NCBI RefSeq assembly: GCF_012932215.1
Contig: NZ_CP048788.1
Location: 2,170,001-2,234,000, forward strand
Direction: 5' to 3'
Source: Roseobacter ponti
GTDB taxonomy: Bacteria > Pseudomonadota > Alphaproteobacteria > Rhodobacterales > Rhodobacteraceae
Length of the DNA stretch: 64,000 nt
Shown in pieces: positions 49,083 through 58,477 of this stretch. Numbering within the stretch: position 1 is the first letter of the stretch; the number at the start of each line of letters is the position of its first letter. The translations under genes were made by a program, and so were the position numbers. A model generated the notes under the pieces. That model did not search any database and was not told where the DNA came from. It saw only the letters and a program-made list of their open reading frames with translations.

Positions 49083-51674
49083 TCAGAACTCTTCCCAGCC
49101 GTCGTCGATCTCCTCTGCTGTTTCAAGTTCCAGCGCAGTGTTCCCGGCGACCACCGGCGCCGCGACTGCAGGCCGTGGTGCAACAGGCGGGCTTTCTTTC
49201 TCTTCCGATGCACTGACGCGCTGCAGCGGTTGTGCATCTGCTCTCAGTCGGAAACGGGCAACGGCCGCAGCGAGTGCGTCCGCTTCGGATGTGAGCGCAT
49301 GGCTTGCCGCAGTTGTTTCCTCGAACATTGCTGCGTTTTGCTGTGTGACATGATCCAGTTCATTGACTGCCGTGTTAATTTCATTCAACCCGGTCGACTG
49401 CTCCCGCGCTGAGGCCGCGATTGTTGCCACGCGTTTGGAGATTTCCGAAACAGATGAGACAATTGCAGACAGAGATTCTCCCGTCTTATCAACAAGATCC
49501 ACGCCCGCCGCGACCTGCTCTCCTGAGCTTGTGATGAGCGCGTTAATCTCACGCGCCGCGTCAGAGGAGCGTTGCGCGAGCGCCCGCACTTCGGTCGCCA
49601 CCACGGCGAACCCGCGTCCCGCTTCGCCGGCGCGTGCCGCTTCGACGCCCGCATTGAGGGCCAGCAGATTGGTCTGAAAGGCGATGTCGTCAATGACGCT
49701 TGTGATGTTGGAGATCTCCTGTGAAGAGGTCCTGATCTGGTCCATCGCGTCAACGGCCTGGCGCGCCACTTCCCCGCCTTTCTCGGCGTTTTTCTGAGCT
49801 TCTGCGGAGATAGAAGACGCATCATTGGCTCCTTCAGCAGCAGACCGGACGGAGCTTGTAAGCTCATCAAGGGCAGCCGCCGTTTCCTCGAGAGTGGCTG
49901 CCTGTTTCTCTGTCCGGCGTGACAGATCATCGGCAGCTGCAGAGATTTCTGAAGTTTCATTACGAATTGATTCTGCATTGTGCGACACGGCGCCTACGGT
50001 CTCGCCAAGCGAGAAGAGGGCTTCGTTGTAATCTTCGCGCAACTGCTCGTATTCAGTCGGGAACCGGTCTTCTATAGGATCGGCAAGATTGCCTTCCGCG
50101 AGTTTGCGCAACCCGATACCGAGGGCCTCAACCACCCGGACCTGCTCTGCAGCCACCCGCTCGCGCTCTGCATCTGCAGCATCAAGGTTGCGTGCGCTTT
50201 CCGTTACATCCGTGCCGAGAAAAATAATCCGCTCCGGATTGCCGTCTGGTGACATCACCAGTGCAAAACTGCCGTCAGCCATAAACGGCGCGTCCGATGC
50301 CGGGCAGGACAGCTTAAATCGTCCGGCCGTTTTCTCACCGGACATCACTGCATCGAGAAGGCTGCCTGTGTCTTCTTCACCATTTCCCGTGCCTGAAAAG
50401 AGATCTGCGAATGCGTGGCTTTTGTCCTCTGACAGTCCGAGAAGGCTATCCGCGTTCTCGTTGCTTCCGGCAAACTGTCCGCCGGCGTCAAACTCAAGCC
50501 GGATCTGCTGGGCATCAATTGCTCCGAGCAGTGCGGCGTTGCGCGCATCAGTTGTCCGGTCGATCCACTCGATAACAGCGCCGATCATACCGCCCTCTTC
50601 ATCAAAAGCGGCACTGAGCTTCAGTTCGAAAAGCTTTTCTCCGATGCGGGTAGTATGCTCAACCGGAAGCGCGGCCTCGCGCTCCGCTGCAATTTTCGTG
50701 CACGGCGCCCGCAAAGGATCAAACTCAGACAGATCCGCTCCGATCGGCGCCTTTGCATCAAGCCCGGACCAGACCGGACCAATTTCTTGTGAATTTTCTG
50801 TCAGGAGGCTCGCACAGGCCGGATTAACGAAAATCACCTTCAGATCGGCATCCACCATCATCATCGCCGCCGCAGATCCGCTGAAAGCGGCGCCCTTGAA
50901 GGCGCTTTCCACGGAAGCCTTCTGTGCATCTGAAAGTGCGCCGCGAAACGTATCGAGACGCCGGGCCATTTTTCCCACTTCATCGCCGCGCCCGGTGAAG
51001 GGAATCTCAACGTCGTAATTCGCACCGGCCACCTCGCCCATGGCACTTTCAATACGCACCAGCGGGCCTGACATCTGGCTGCGCAGAAAGAATGCAGCGC
51101 AGGCAAGAGCGGCGGCCATGACGCCGAGGCCCATCAGCAGAGCTTCACGCTGCAGGTCGGCGAGGGCCGCAAGTTTGCTCTCTTTGCTCCATGTTGTAAC
51201 AACCGCCCCTGTCAGCTCCCTGTTATCGCCGAAGAAAACCGGAAACCCGGCAGCAAGACCATCCGGTCCTGCCGCAGGCTCGCCGGTTTCAAGAACCTGT
51301 TCGGCAACAGCCATGGCACCGGTCTGATCAAACCCTTCGGCACCCCCGCTGTAAATCAGCTCCCCTGCAACGCTTACAACGATCGCGCCGGTGGCATCGG
51401 GCTGAGCCGCCTCGATCACGCCGGATACCATTTCCTCAATTCCCGCCGCATTGCCAAAGCGAACCGCGCCACCCATGTCCAGCGAGAGCAGGCCGGAAAC
51501 TTCGGAAGCGCGCTCGCTGAGGCTTTTCACGGTCATTTCCGTTTTCGAACGGTTTTCCATGATCACAATGCTGGCCACCACGGCGACGATGCAGGCAAAA
51601 ACCATAATCGTACACTTCACGAATAGGCTGTTGAGTGGGTTTGCCTTCTGATCAGACCGGTTTGAGAGCGCCAT
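49083..51674 (-). CDS. Methyl-accepting chemotaxis protein
   Basis: An 863-residue transmembrane chemoreceptor. Two membrane helices (about residues 20-42 and 178-200) bracket a periplasmic domain; a HAMP domain and two PAS-like segments follow. The signalling hairpin is near residue 665 ([17 protein letters not shown]). The C-terminal pentapeptide G-W-E-E-F resembles the x-W-x-x-F tail that docks CheR/CheB in high-abundance receptors. The ligand is unknown. No other chemotaxis genes are in the window. Confidence 0.92.
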   Translation of the reverse strand: MALSNRSDQKANPLNSLFVKCTIMVFACIVAVVASIVIMENRSKTEMTVKSLSERASEVSGLLSLDMGGAVRFGNAAGIEEMVSGVIEAAQPDATGAIVVSVAGELIYSGGAEGFDQTGAMAVAEQVLETGEPAAGPDGLAAGFPVFFGDNRELTGAVVTTWSKESKLAALADLQREALLMGLGVMAAALACAAFFLRSQMSGPLVRIESAMGEVAGANYDVEIPFTGRGDEVGKMARRLDTFRGALSDAQKASVESAFKGAAFSGSAAAMMMVDADLKVIFVNPACASLLTENSQEIGPVWSGLDAKAPIGADLSEFDPLRAPCTKIAAEREAALPVEHTTRIGEKLFELKLSAAFDEEGGMIGAVIEWIDRTTDARNAALLGAIDAQQIRLEFDAGGQFAGSNENADSLLGLSEDKSHAFADLFSGTGNGEEDTGSLLDAVMSGEKTAGRFKLSCPASDAPFMADGSFALVMSPDGNPERIIFLGTDVTESARNLDAADAERERVAAEQVRVVEALGIGLRKLAEGNLADPIEDRFPTEYEQLREDYNEALFSLGETVGAVSHNAESIRNETSEISAAADDLSRRTEKQAATLEETAAALDELTSSVRSAAEGANDASSISAEAQKNAEKGGEVARQAVDAMDQIRTSSQEISNITSVIDDIAFQTNLLALNAGVEAARAGEAGRGFAVVATEVRALAQRSSDAAREINALITSSGEQVAAGVDLVDKTGESLSAIVSSVSEISKRVATIAASAREQSTGLNEINTAVNELDHVTQQNAAMFEETTAASHALTSEADALAAAVARFRLRADAQPLQRVSASEEKESPPVAPRPAVAAPVVAGNTALELETAEEIDDGWEEF

Positions 51675-51803
51675 CGCCAGTTCCTTTGCGAAGTTTTTCA
51701 GGTCGGCACGGTCGGACTGCGATCACAGGTGTCCATGCCTGTCAGGTCATGTCCTACACGGCAGGTCTTACAGAGCGCTTAACGGCTGAACGGCAGGCAC
51801 AGG

Positions 51804-51858
51804 AGCACCTCCGGCCCCCCGCCGGAAATTCTGTTTAAAATCGTCAGTAAAAGGTGCT
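51804..51858 (-). terminator. Nested stem-loop downstream of tRNA-Leu
   Basis: On the minus strand, outer arms AGCACCT/AGGTGCT enclose an inner hairpin TCCGGC-GGGGG-GCCGGA. It begins a few bases after the tRNA 3' end and may terminate or process the tRNA transcript. No strong T-run follows. Confidence 0.35.
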
Positions 51859-51859
51859 G

Positions 51860-51945
51860 TGGTACCCGCGGCCGGGCTCGAACCGGCACGGCATTTCTGC
51901 CTGGGGATTTTAAGTCCCCTGTGTCTACCATTCCACCACGCGGGC
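51860..51945 (-). tRNA. tRNA-Leu (anticodon UAA)
   Basis: An 86-base class II tRNA with an encoded CCA and a variable arm. The acceptor (GCCCGCG/CGCGGGT) has one G-U. The anticodon stem is GGGGA/TCCCC with loop CTTAAAA, hence UAA (Leu). The T arm reads CCGGTTCGAGCCCGG. It is encoded opposite to the chromosomal direction of the following TPR gene's neighbour and stands alone, with no adjoining tRNA genes. Confidence 0.96.
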
Positions 51946-51986
51946 CCGCGCCGCACAATAGCGGGAAGCCACCGGGTGTAAACGGG

Positions 51987-52541
51987 TCAGATGTCTTTTC
52001 CGGGCACTGCCAGCGGCCCGCCTCTGGCCATCAGAAACCGCTCAGAGAGCCAGGGGTTGTTTTCCAGCGCCTGCAACAGACTTACACGGGCCTCTTCGGT
52101 GCGCCCGAGGTTCATCAGCGTGAGCGCCCTGCCCGACCGGGCAGCCACATGATCCGGCGACAGCGCCAGAGCCTTATCAAGATCAACGAGTGCCTTTTCG
52201 TAATCCTCACGCAGGAAGTGGATGTAAGCGCGCTGGTTAAAGCCTTCTGCATAGAGCGGGCAGTATTCCGCAAGGCGGTCAAATTCCTCCAGAGCACCGG
52301 CGAAATCATAGCTGTCTCTGCGGCGCAGGCCCCGGTCGAGGACCTCCTGTGCGGCCTCGTCCGGGGCGCGCAACCAGATCTGCCACATCTGACCGGACAC
52401 CTCGCGGCCTGCCATATCGTTCGGTGCCGCGCGTGCCTTTTCAAACAGGGCTTCGAGCTCTGCGGTATAGTCCTGCGGCGCCGGGCATTCAGCCAGCGCG
52501 GGCGCGGAGAACAGCAGGGCTGCAGCGATGAACTGTTTCAT
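51987..52541 (-). CDS. Secreted tetratricopeptide repeat protein
   Basis: A 184-residue protein with a signal peptide (F-I-A-A-A-L-L-F-S-A-P-A-L-A). It contains about three TPR units, for example Y-D-F-A-G-A-L-E-E-F-D-R-L-A-E-Y-C-P and Y-E-K-A-L-V-D-L-D-K-A-L-A-L-S-P. TPR proteins mediate protein contacts; its partner is unknown. It ends 42 bases before the tRNA-Leu gene. Confidence 0.78.
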   Translation of the reverse strand: MKQFIAAALLFSAPALAECPAPQDYTAELEALFEKARAAPNDMAGREVSGQMWQIWLRAPDEAAQEVLDRGLRRRDSYDFAGALEEFDRLAEYCPLYAEGFNQRAYIHFLREDYEKALVDLDKALALSPDHVAARSGRALTLMNLGRTEEARVSLLQALENNPWLSERFLMARGGPLAVPGKDI

Positions 52542-52572
52542 AGCAAGTTACGTGGCGCGGATCGGCCTGCGG

Positions 52573-53070
52573 TCAAGTCGGGTCCGACAGCATTGTTTCC
52601 TTGACTGCTTCCATCGCCACATAGGTAGATGTCGCGGCCACATGCGGCAGAGCGGAAATCGTCTCCGCCAGAAAGCGGCGGTACCCGGTCATATTGCGGG
52701 TGCGCACCTTAAGCAGATAATCGAAATTGCCGGCGATCATATGGGCCTGCTCGACCTCGGGCACACGGGCGACCGCCTCGTTGAACGCAGCAAGGGCAGC
52801 CTCCCGCGTATCGCTCAGACGTACCTCGACAAAGGCCACGTGATCGAGCCCGAGGCGGACAGGATCCAGCAGCGCGCGGTATCCGATGATGACGCCAGTC
52901 TCTTCGAGCCGGCGCAGACGTGCCTGGGTCGGTGATTTTGACAGGCCGATGCGCCGGGCAAGATCGGTGATGCTGATCCGGCCGTCCTCGGCCAGTACAG
53001 AGAGAATCGCACGGTCAAACCGGTCGGGATCAAACGCGTCACTTTCACCAGGTTTTCCTGTTTTCTTCAT
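52573..53070 (-). CDS. Lrp/AsnC family transcriptional regulator
   Basis: A 165-residue Lrp-type regulator. The HTH is R-I-S-I-T-D-L-A-R-R-I-G-L-S-K-S-P-T-Q-A-R-L-R-R-L at ~31-55, followed by a RAM/ligand domain (H-V-A-F-V-E-V-R-L). It resembles the regulators that often stand next to putA in relatives, but no putA is here; a rhomboid gene is divergent. The target is therefore not known. The ATG at 53070 gives the normal length. Confidence 0.86.
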   Translation of the reverse strand: MKKTGKPGESDAFDPDRFDRAILSVLAEDGRISITDLARRIGLSKSPTQARLRRLEETGVIIGYRALLDPVRLGLDHVAFVEVRLSDTREAALAAFNEAVARVPEVEQAHMIAGNFDYLLKVRTRNMTGYRRFLAETISALPHVAATSTYVAMEAVKETMLSDPT

Positions 53071-53350
53071 CTTAACGGCTCTTTGCCCCGCCTCTTTGCA
53101 GGCACTGTGGCTTTCGGAACCGCAATACGCCAGAGAAAAGACGCAAGCGGTCATTCACACAGCACAGGATACCCTGCAAGCCCTCTGGAGCCGGACCACT
53201 GCGGGCACCAGCCATCCGGGATGGAAAAAGAGGCTCGCCTCATACAGATTCCGGCGCCGGATGAAGCCGACTGCCCGGGTATCAGCATCGCAGCAACACA
53301 GGCACGTCAGGGTCCTTGACCATGACCTGACAATCGCAGAGCCTGCGCGG

Positions 53351-54091
53351 ATGTTTCCGATCCGTGATCACAATCCTTCCGGCCGTACGCCGTTTGTCAC
53401 CTGGGCGCTGATGGCGGCCAATATCCTCATCTTTTTCAGTTACTGGGGAGAGATGGACAACGTGCGCTATATGAACGCGTTCTGGTATGACTGGTCACTG
53501 ATCCCGGCGCGGGTGATCACCGGGGACGGTACCTATACCATCATATCCGCGATGTTCCTGCATGGGGGGTTGATGCACCTTGCCGGCAACATGCTGTTTT
53601 TGTTTATCTTTGGCGATAATATCGAAGATACGATGGGCCATTTCGGTTTTTTGGTTTTCTACCTGGTCTGCGGTGTTCTGGCCTCGGTCGCTCATATCGC
53701 GATCGAGCCGGGGTCAACTGTCCCGCTGGTTGGCGCCTCGGGGGCGATCGCGGGCGTCATGGGTGCCTATCTGCTGCTTTTTCCGAGGGCGCGGGTGGAT
53801 ATTCTGCTGATCCTGATTGTAATTTTCCGGGTCTTTCCGATCCCTGCCTGGATCATGCTGTTGCTCTGGTTCGGCATGCAGTTCGTGGGCGGCATCGGCG
53901 CAGGCGCAGAGGCGGGTGGCGTGGCCTACTGGGCGCATGCCGGTGGTTTTGTCGCCGGGGTGATCGGCGCGGTGCCCATATGGCTCAGGCTTGGCGGCCC
54001 GGCTTTCTGGAGGCGCACCCATGGCGAGCCACCGCACCCCGAGGCGCACTATACCGTCACCAGCAGGGTGCCGCGGATAAAGCGCAGATGA
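53351..54091 (+). CDS. Rhomboid family intramembrane serine protease
   Basis: A 246-residue membrane protein with about six helices. The catalytic serine is in V-G-A-S-G-A-I-A-G, and the partner histidine is in W-A-H-A-G-G-F; an early H-G-G-L-M-H-L-A-G-N motif is also conserved. It cleaves membrane proteins within the bilayer; substrates are unknown. The frame is open further 5', but the ATG at 53351 (M-F-P-I-R-D-H-N-P) matches the family start. The GFA gene overlaps it by 4 bases. Confidence 0.9.
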   Translation: MFPIRDHNPSGRTPFVTWALMAANILIFFSYWGEMDNVRYMNAFWYDWSLIPARVITGDGTYTIISAMFLHGGLMHLAGNMLFLFIFGDNIEDTMGHFGFLVFYLVCGVLASVAHIAIEPGSTVPLVGASGAIAGVMGAYLLLFPRARVDILLILIVIFRVFPIPAWIMLLLWFGMQFVGGIGAGAEAGGVAYWAHAGGFVAGVIGAVPIWLRLGGPAFWRRTHGEPPHPEAHYTVTSRVPRIKRR

Positions 54092-54465
54092 GCCGTACCG
54101 TAACCGCATCATGCCATTGCGGCGCCATTGTGCTGGAAGCCGCTCTGACTGCAGACCCGGGCAGTGCCGCACGTTGCACATGTTCCTTCTGCGCGCGCCG
54201 GCAGGCTGCGAATGTCTCGGCACGCGCGGCGTCTGTCAGGGTGATCCGGGGCGCCGGAAACCTGTCGCTTTACACCTGGGGCACGCACCGGGCGAAGCAC
54301 TGGTTCTGCCGGACCTGCGGGATCTATACGCATCACCAGCGCTTTTCCGATCCGTCAGAGTGCGGGATTAATGTCGGCTGCATCGAAGGGGTCCACCCCT
54401 GGGAGCTGGAACCTTTTGCCTGGAATGACGGGCACAGCCTGCTGCCGGGCGAAGACGAAGATTAG
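54088..54465 (+). CDS. GFA family protein
   Basis: A 125-residue protein of the glutathione-dependent formaldehyde-activating (GFA/Mss4-like) fold. Zinc-binding cysteines are visible in S-C-H-C-G near residue 9, C-S-F-C near 32, and C-R-T-C-G near 76. Only some family members act on S-(hydroxymethyl)glutathione, so the catalytic role is open. Its ATG overlaps the rhomboid stop (ATGA), giving a coupled pair. Confidence 0.8.
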   Translation: MSRTVTASCHCGAIVLEAALTADPGSAARCTCSFCARRQAANVSARAASVRVIRGAGNLSLYTWGTHRAKHWFCRTCGIYTHHQRFSDPSECGINVGCIEGVHPWELEPFAWNDGHSLLPGEDED

Positions 54466-54468
54466 GGA

Positions 54469-55254
54469 TCAGCCACGCACCAGCCTGGCAAAGGGTGCAA
54501 AGATCGGCTCATTGGCGCAGATGATCGTGCCGTCGGCGATGATGTCGCCGGCCGGATTGATGGGTTCAGCCAGGCCGCCGGCTTCGCGCACGATGATAAC
54601 CCCCGCGGCGATGTCCCAGGCATTGAGCCTGCGTTCCCAGAACCCGTCATAGCGACCGGCGGCCACATAGGCCAGATCCAGTGCGGCAGCACCCCAGCGG
54701 CGCACACCCGCACAGCCCGGCAGAACGCGTCCAAGCTCTTTGAGAGTATCCGGCAGATCACTGCGTCCACCAAAGGGCAGACCGGTGGAAAAGACGCTTT
54801 CGATCATCCGGCTGCGCCCCGACACACGCAGGCGGCTGTCATTCATCCAGGCACCCGCGCCTTTTTCAGCAAAAAACATCTCATCTTTGGCAGGGTCAAA
54901 GACGACGCCGGCCACAATCTGTCCTTTGTGCTCAAGTGCTATGGAAACGGCCCAGTGTGGCAGCCCGTGCAGGTAATTCGTGGTGCCGTCCAGCGGGTCG
55001 ACGATCCAGCGGCGGGTGGGGTCCTGACCCTCTTCCTCACTGCTTTCCTCGGCCAGCCAGCCATAAGTCGGGCGGGCGCCCATCAGGTCTTCTTTGATGA
55101 TCTTTTCCGCGTTCAGATCTGCACGGGAGACGAAATCACCGGCCCCTTTCATCGAGACCTGCAGGTTCTCGACTTCGCGGAAGTCTTTCACCAGCGAGCG
55201 GCCTGCGCGGCGTGCGGCTTTTATCATGATATTGAGATTTGCGCTGCCAACCAT
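54469..55254 (-). CDS. Inositol monophosphatase family protein
   Basis: A 261-residue IMPase-type phosphatase. The metal site W-I-V-D-P-L-D-G-T-T is near residue 82, a further ligand region is E-E-S near 65, and W-D-I-A-A-G near 213. The family includes SuhB and CysQ; the substrate cannot be told. The ATG at 55254 has GAGG upstream. It faces the GFA gene end to end with a 3-base gap. Confidence 0.88.
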   Translation of the reverse strand: MVGSANLNIMIKAARRAGRSLVKDFREVENLQVSMKGAGDFVSRADLNAEKIIKEDLMGARPTYGWLAEESSEEEGQDPTRRWIVDPLDGTTNYLHGLPHWAVSIALEHKGQIVAGVVFDPAKDEMFFAEKGAGAWMNDSRLRVSGRSRMIESVFSTGLPFGGRSDLPDTLKELGRVLPGCAGVRRWGAAALDLAYVAAGRYDGFWERRLNAWDIAAGVIIVREAGGLAEPINPAGDIIADGTIICANEPIFAPFARLVRG

Positions 55255-55403
55255 CTGCCGGGACCTCATGCGTGTTTCAGCCTGCGCGTATAGTCGCCCG
55301 CTGCCACAATGCCAAGGGGGTGTCGCATGGCCGACGACCGTTTCAGCCGGGCCCGGTAAAACCCCTGTTTCAGGGCGCGCTACCAGGGCAGGGTCCTGCA
55401 GAA

Positions 55404-55502
55404 GCGCGGCCCGGGCCGGTTTTTCTTACAGCGCGGCCCAGGCCGTTTTTTCTTATAGCGCGGCCCAGGCCGTTTTTTCTTACAGCGCGGCCCAGGCCGC
55501 GA
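55404..55502. repeat. 27-bp tandem repeat (3.7 copies) at the end of the dioxygenase gene
   Basis: Units start at 55404, 55431, 55458 and (partial) 55485. On the + strand each reads GCGCGGCCC(A/G)GGCCG followed by T-rich TTTTTCTTA(C/T)A. On the minus strand each unit encodes the end of the dioxygenase (A-W-A-A-L) followed by TAA, so the last codons and stop are present in tandem. Units 2-4 are nearly identical; unit 1 has two changes. On the + strand each GC hairpin is followed by a T-run, terminator-like. Confidence 0.85.
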
Positions 55503-56265
55503 CGCCCCCCGGCATTGGCGGACGGAAATAGGCAATCATCCGGCCCTCATCCGGTGCATCCGCCCCCGGTGCCCAGGGTGCCACACCATGCAGGGTGAGC
55601 CGGTGCACGAGGCTGATCGATCCGGGCGGCCCGTGCAGTGGGATCCGCCGGCAGGTGTCGAAAACCTCGCGCCGCGCAGTCTGATAAATTTCGGTCACAT
55701 CCATCGCACTCAGACTGTCAGGCGCATGACCCGCAAATGCCGCCCGGAAGGCGCGTGCCATGATCAGGTGGCTGCCCTCCCAGATCACAAGCGGGGCCGC
55801 GTCGGGATCTGTCTGTGTCAGGGTCACGCCAAGAATGAACGCATGCGGTTCGCGCACAAAGCGGCGTTTCGGGGCCCCCTCGCCCATCACGCCATCGACA
55901 TGAGCCGCATCGCGGTCGCGCCGGTAGCCAAAGCCGGCGTCGCTTTCGCCCTCACGCGGGCGCGGATAGCCAGGCCAGACGACCGAAAGCTGCGCGCGGT
56001 GCAGCGCCGGCAGGTAACCGACCTGCGCGCGGACAGCCTCCACCGCCGCGCCGCGCAAAGGGCCCGAGCCATCGATATCTCCGTCCGGCCCGCTGGGCAG
56101 CGCATCAAGGCCTACAAACCACGTTCGCTCACACTGGTACATATCCCCGAACTCCGGCGCACGCAGCGCGCGCAGGCCGGCGCCGCGGGCCTTTTGCGCC
56201 CAGGCAATCGTTACAGGTTCCGGCGCGAACAGCGCCCAGCCGGACTGTTGAGGATCAGCTACCAC
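55480..56265 (-). CDS. Phytanoyl-CoA dioxygenase family (2-oxoglutarate/Fe(II)) protein
   Basis: A 261-residue double-stranded beta-helix oxygenase. The iron ligands H-x-D are in A-A-H-V-D-G near residue 120, the distal His in L-T-L-H-G-V-A-P near 225, and a 2-oxoglutarate-binding Arg in the E-G-R-M-I-A-Y-F-R segment. The substrate is unknown. The start is a GTG at 56265 inside the end of the TauE gene. The stop lies within a 27-bp tandem repeat that has copied this terminus. Confidence 0.78.
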   Translation of the reverse strand: MVADPQQSGWALFAPEPVTIAWAQKARGAGLRALRAPEFGDMYQCERTWFVGLDALPSGPDGDIDGSGPLRGAAVEAVRAQVGYLPALHRAQLSVVWPGYPRPREGESDAGFGYRRDRDAAHVDGVMGEGAPKRRFVREPHAFILGVTLTQTDPDAAPLVIWEGSHLIMARAFRAAFAGHAPDSLSAMDVTEIYQTARREVFDTCRRIPLHGPPGSISLVHRLTLHGVAPWAPGADAPDEGRMIAYFRPPMPGGVAAWAAL

Positions 56266-57080
56266 CCCGCAGCCTTCCGGACCATATTGCCCGCAACGAT
56301 CAGCAGGAACACCGCAAAGACCCGGCGCAGCCGCAGGGGATCGAGCCTGTGGGCAAGCTGCGCGCCGAGCGGTGCCGTGATCAGGGTCATTGCGATGGTA
56401 ACGACAAAGGCGGGTACATTGACCGAGCCGATGGTACCGGGCGGGCGCAGATCCCCGGCGTCGCTGAACAGAAACCCCACAACCGCAGGCGTGGCGATCA
56501 GAAAACCAAAGCCGGCGGATGTTGCCACGGCGCGGTGCACCGGCCGCCCGCAGAGCGTCATCAGCGGCACGCCGAAACTGCCACCCCCAACCCCCATGAT
56601 CACGGAAAGAAAACCCACGACCGGTGACAGAAGCGCACGGGTAATGCCCTTTGGCATGTCCTCGCTCAGCCGCCAGTGCGGACGTCCCAGCGCCATGTAA
56701 AGACCGACGCTCATCGCCAGCGTGCCAAAGAGAAACTGCAGCGTCGCGGTGCGCAGCTGTGCCACCACCAGCACCCCCAGAACCGCCCCGATCATGATGC
56801 CCGGCGCCCAGGTGCGCAGGATGTCTTTGTCGACCGCGCCCTTTTTGTTGTGGCTGCTGACCGACCGCAGAGAGGTAACCACAATCGTTGCCAGCGACGT
56901 GGCAAGGCAGATCTGCATGAGCTGCGGGCCGGCAAACCCCAGCGTTGTAAAAGCATAGAAAAACGCAGGAACAAGGACGATGCCCCCGCCGACCCCAAGG
57001 AGCCCTGCAAGGACGCCGGCAAAAGCCCCCACACAGGCGAGAAGCACGACCATCTGGGCCAGCAACGTGGGATCTGTCAT
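56259..57080 (-). CDS. TauE/SafE family membrane permease
   Basis: A 273-residue membrane protein with about eight helices. Family motifs are L-L-G-V-G-G-G-I-V-L-V-P near residue 28 and M-G-V-G-G-G-S-F-G-V-P near 165. It is likely to move sulfite- or organosulfonate-type anions; the substrate is unknown. It is sandwiched by overlaps: dusA ends 4 bases into its start and the dioxygenase starts within its end. Confidence 0.86.
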   Translation of the reverse strand: MTDPTLLAQMVVLLACVGAFAGVLAGLLGVGGGIVLVPAFFYAFTTLGFAGPQLMQICLATSLATIVVTSLRSVSSHNKKGAVDKDILRTWAPGIMIGAVLGVLVVAQLRTATLQFLFGTLAMSVGLYMALGRPHWRLSEDMPKGITRALLSPVVGFLSVIMGVGGGSFGVPLMTLCGRPVHRAVATSAGFGFLIATPAVVGFLFSDAGDLRPPGTIGSVNVPAFVVTIAMTLITAPLGAQLAHRLDPLRLRRVFAVFLLIVAGNMVRKAAGW

Positions 57081-58087
57081 CCGGCCGCCCGCGCGGGATC
57101 AGCGTCGCCGTGGCCGGTCACCTGCGCCAGAGCCTCACGGACAAGTGCGCTGTCCGCACCGGGTCTGTGAGCCCCTTCCGACAGCATGCGCCGCCATGCC
57201 CGGGCACCGGGGCGCCCGGTGAAAAGACCCAGCATATGCCGTGTGACCTGCCCCAGCCGCCCGCCTGCGTCAATATGGGCGTCGATATAGGGCAGCATCG
57301 CCAGCACTGCGCCTTCGGCCGTTGTGGCGTCACCACGCCCGAAGATCACCGGGTCGGCCTGTGAAAGGATGCCGGCCGGATCGTGATAGGCCGCACGCCC
57401 GATCATCACCCCGTCAAGCCCCGCATCCAGAAAACCCTGCGCTGCGGCGAGCGATGTAATGCCGCCGTTGACCGAGATATGCAGATTGGGAAAGAGCTCT
57501 TTCATGCGCATGACAAGGGTATAGTCAAGCGGCGGGATATCGCGGTTCTCCTTCGGGCTGAGCCCCTGCAGCCAGGCCTTGCGTGCGTGAATTGCGACGC
57601 GGGTGCAGCCGGCGCCGACGATCTGTGCGAGGAACTCCGGCAAAACCTCTTCGGGGGTCTGGTCGTCCACACCGATGCGGCACTTGACTGTGACATCCAC
57701 CTTCACCGCCTGGCGCATTGCCGCGACACAACGGGCGACGCGCGCCGGGTCTTCCATCAGCACCGCGCCAAAGGCACCGGACTGTACCCTGTCGGACGGG
57801 CAGCCGACGTTGAGATTGATCTCGACATAGCCTGCGTCAGCCCCCATGCGTGCCGCGTCTGCCAGTTCCTCCGGATCAGAACCGCCGAGCTGCAGCGCCA
57901 CAGGGTGCTCCTGAGACGAATTCGCCAGCAGATGCTGCGCCCCGCCGCGCACCAGAGCCGCTGAGGTGACCATTTCGGTATAGAGCAGCGTATGAGAACT
58001 GAGCTGACGGTGCAGCATACGGCAGTGCCGGTCGGTCCAGTCCATCATTGGGGCGACCGAAAATCTGGCATGTTGTTCTGTGTTCAT
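57077..58087 (-). CDS. dusA: tRNA-dihydrouridine synthase DusA
   Basis: A 336-residue flavoenzyme that reduces uridine in the tRNA D-loop. Visible features are the N-terminal F-S-V-A-P-M-M-D-W-T-D-R-H-C-R, the catalytic cysteine in N-L-N-V-G-C-P-S near residue 98, and V-K-C-R-I-G-V-D-D. The M-M-D-W-T-D start fits the DusA subgroup. Its stop overlaps the TauE ATG by 4 bases. Confidence 0.92.
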   Translation of the reverse strand: MNTEQHARFSVAPMMDWTDRHCRMLHRQLSSHTLLYTEMVTSAALVRGGAQHLLANSSQEHPVALQLGGSDPEELADAARMGADAGYVEINLNVGCPSDRVQSGAFGAVLMEDPARVARCVAAMRQAVKVDVTVKCRIGVDDQTPEEVLPEFLAQIVGAGCTRVAIHARKAWLQGLSPKENRDIPPLDYTLVMRMKELFPNLHISVNGGITSLAAAQGFLDAGLDGVMIGRAAYHDPAGILSQADPVIFGRGDATTAEGAVLAMLPYIDAHIDAGGRLGQVTRHMLGLFTGRPGARAWRRMLSEGAHRPGADSALVREALAQVTGHGDADPARAAG

Positions 58088-58477
58088 TTGTCCTGCATCT
58101 TCAGAAAGCTGTCAGGTAGTCCCTCACTGCGGACTTTTGCCATGACACCCCGTGGTTTACCATTTTGCGACGACTCAGCGCATAACTCGGCGCCACTATA
58201 ATCAAGCTTTCCTCCGGTGGACACCACGCCCGGATCAGACGCACGGTCAGGACCGTCGGATCTGGTCGCCCATGATTATAGTCTGCCTTTCGGATACGGC
58301 TGGACTGTCTGTATTGCCGAATTTGTGACCTGCGCCTGCCCGACTGTTCATCCCCTGATGGCGTGTCTGGTGCCCCGGATGTCAGACCGCGAGAGGTAAC
58401 CTGCGCCTGGCGGCAGGCCATTGTCAGGCAGCATGCAATGGCTGAAACCGGACCCGGCTCCCTCCCCTGCACCCTCC
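58088..58477. other. Intergenic stretch, no gene seen
   Basis: About 390 bases upstream of dusA and downstream of the APH-like gene. Weak open frames are present but have no family features or start signals. The dusA promoter should be in the first part. No repeat or hairpin with a T-run was found. Confidence 0.4.

Noticed and set aside
52573-53070. Naming the Lrp-type gene putR
   Set aside because: The sequence resembles proline-utilisation regulators, but no putA is adjacent, so the name is not supported.
55404-55502. The 27-bp repeat as a CRISPR array
   Set aside because: The units are directly adjacent with no spacers, and they coincide with the end of a gene. They are tandem duplications.
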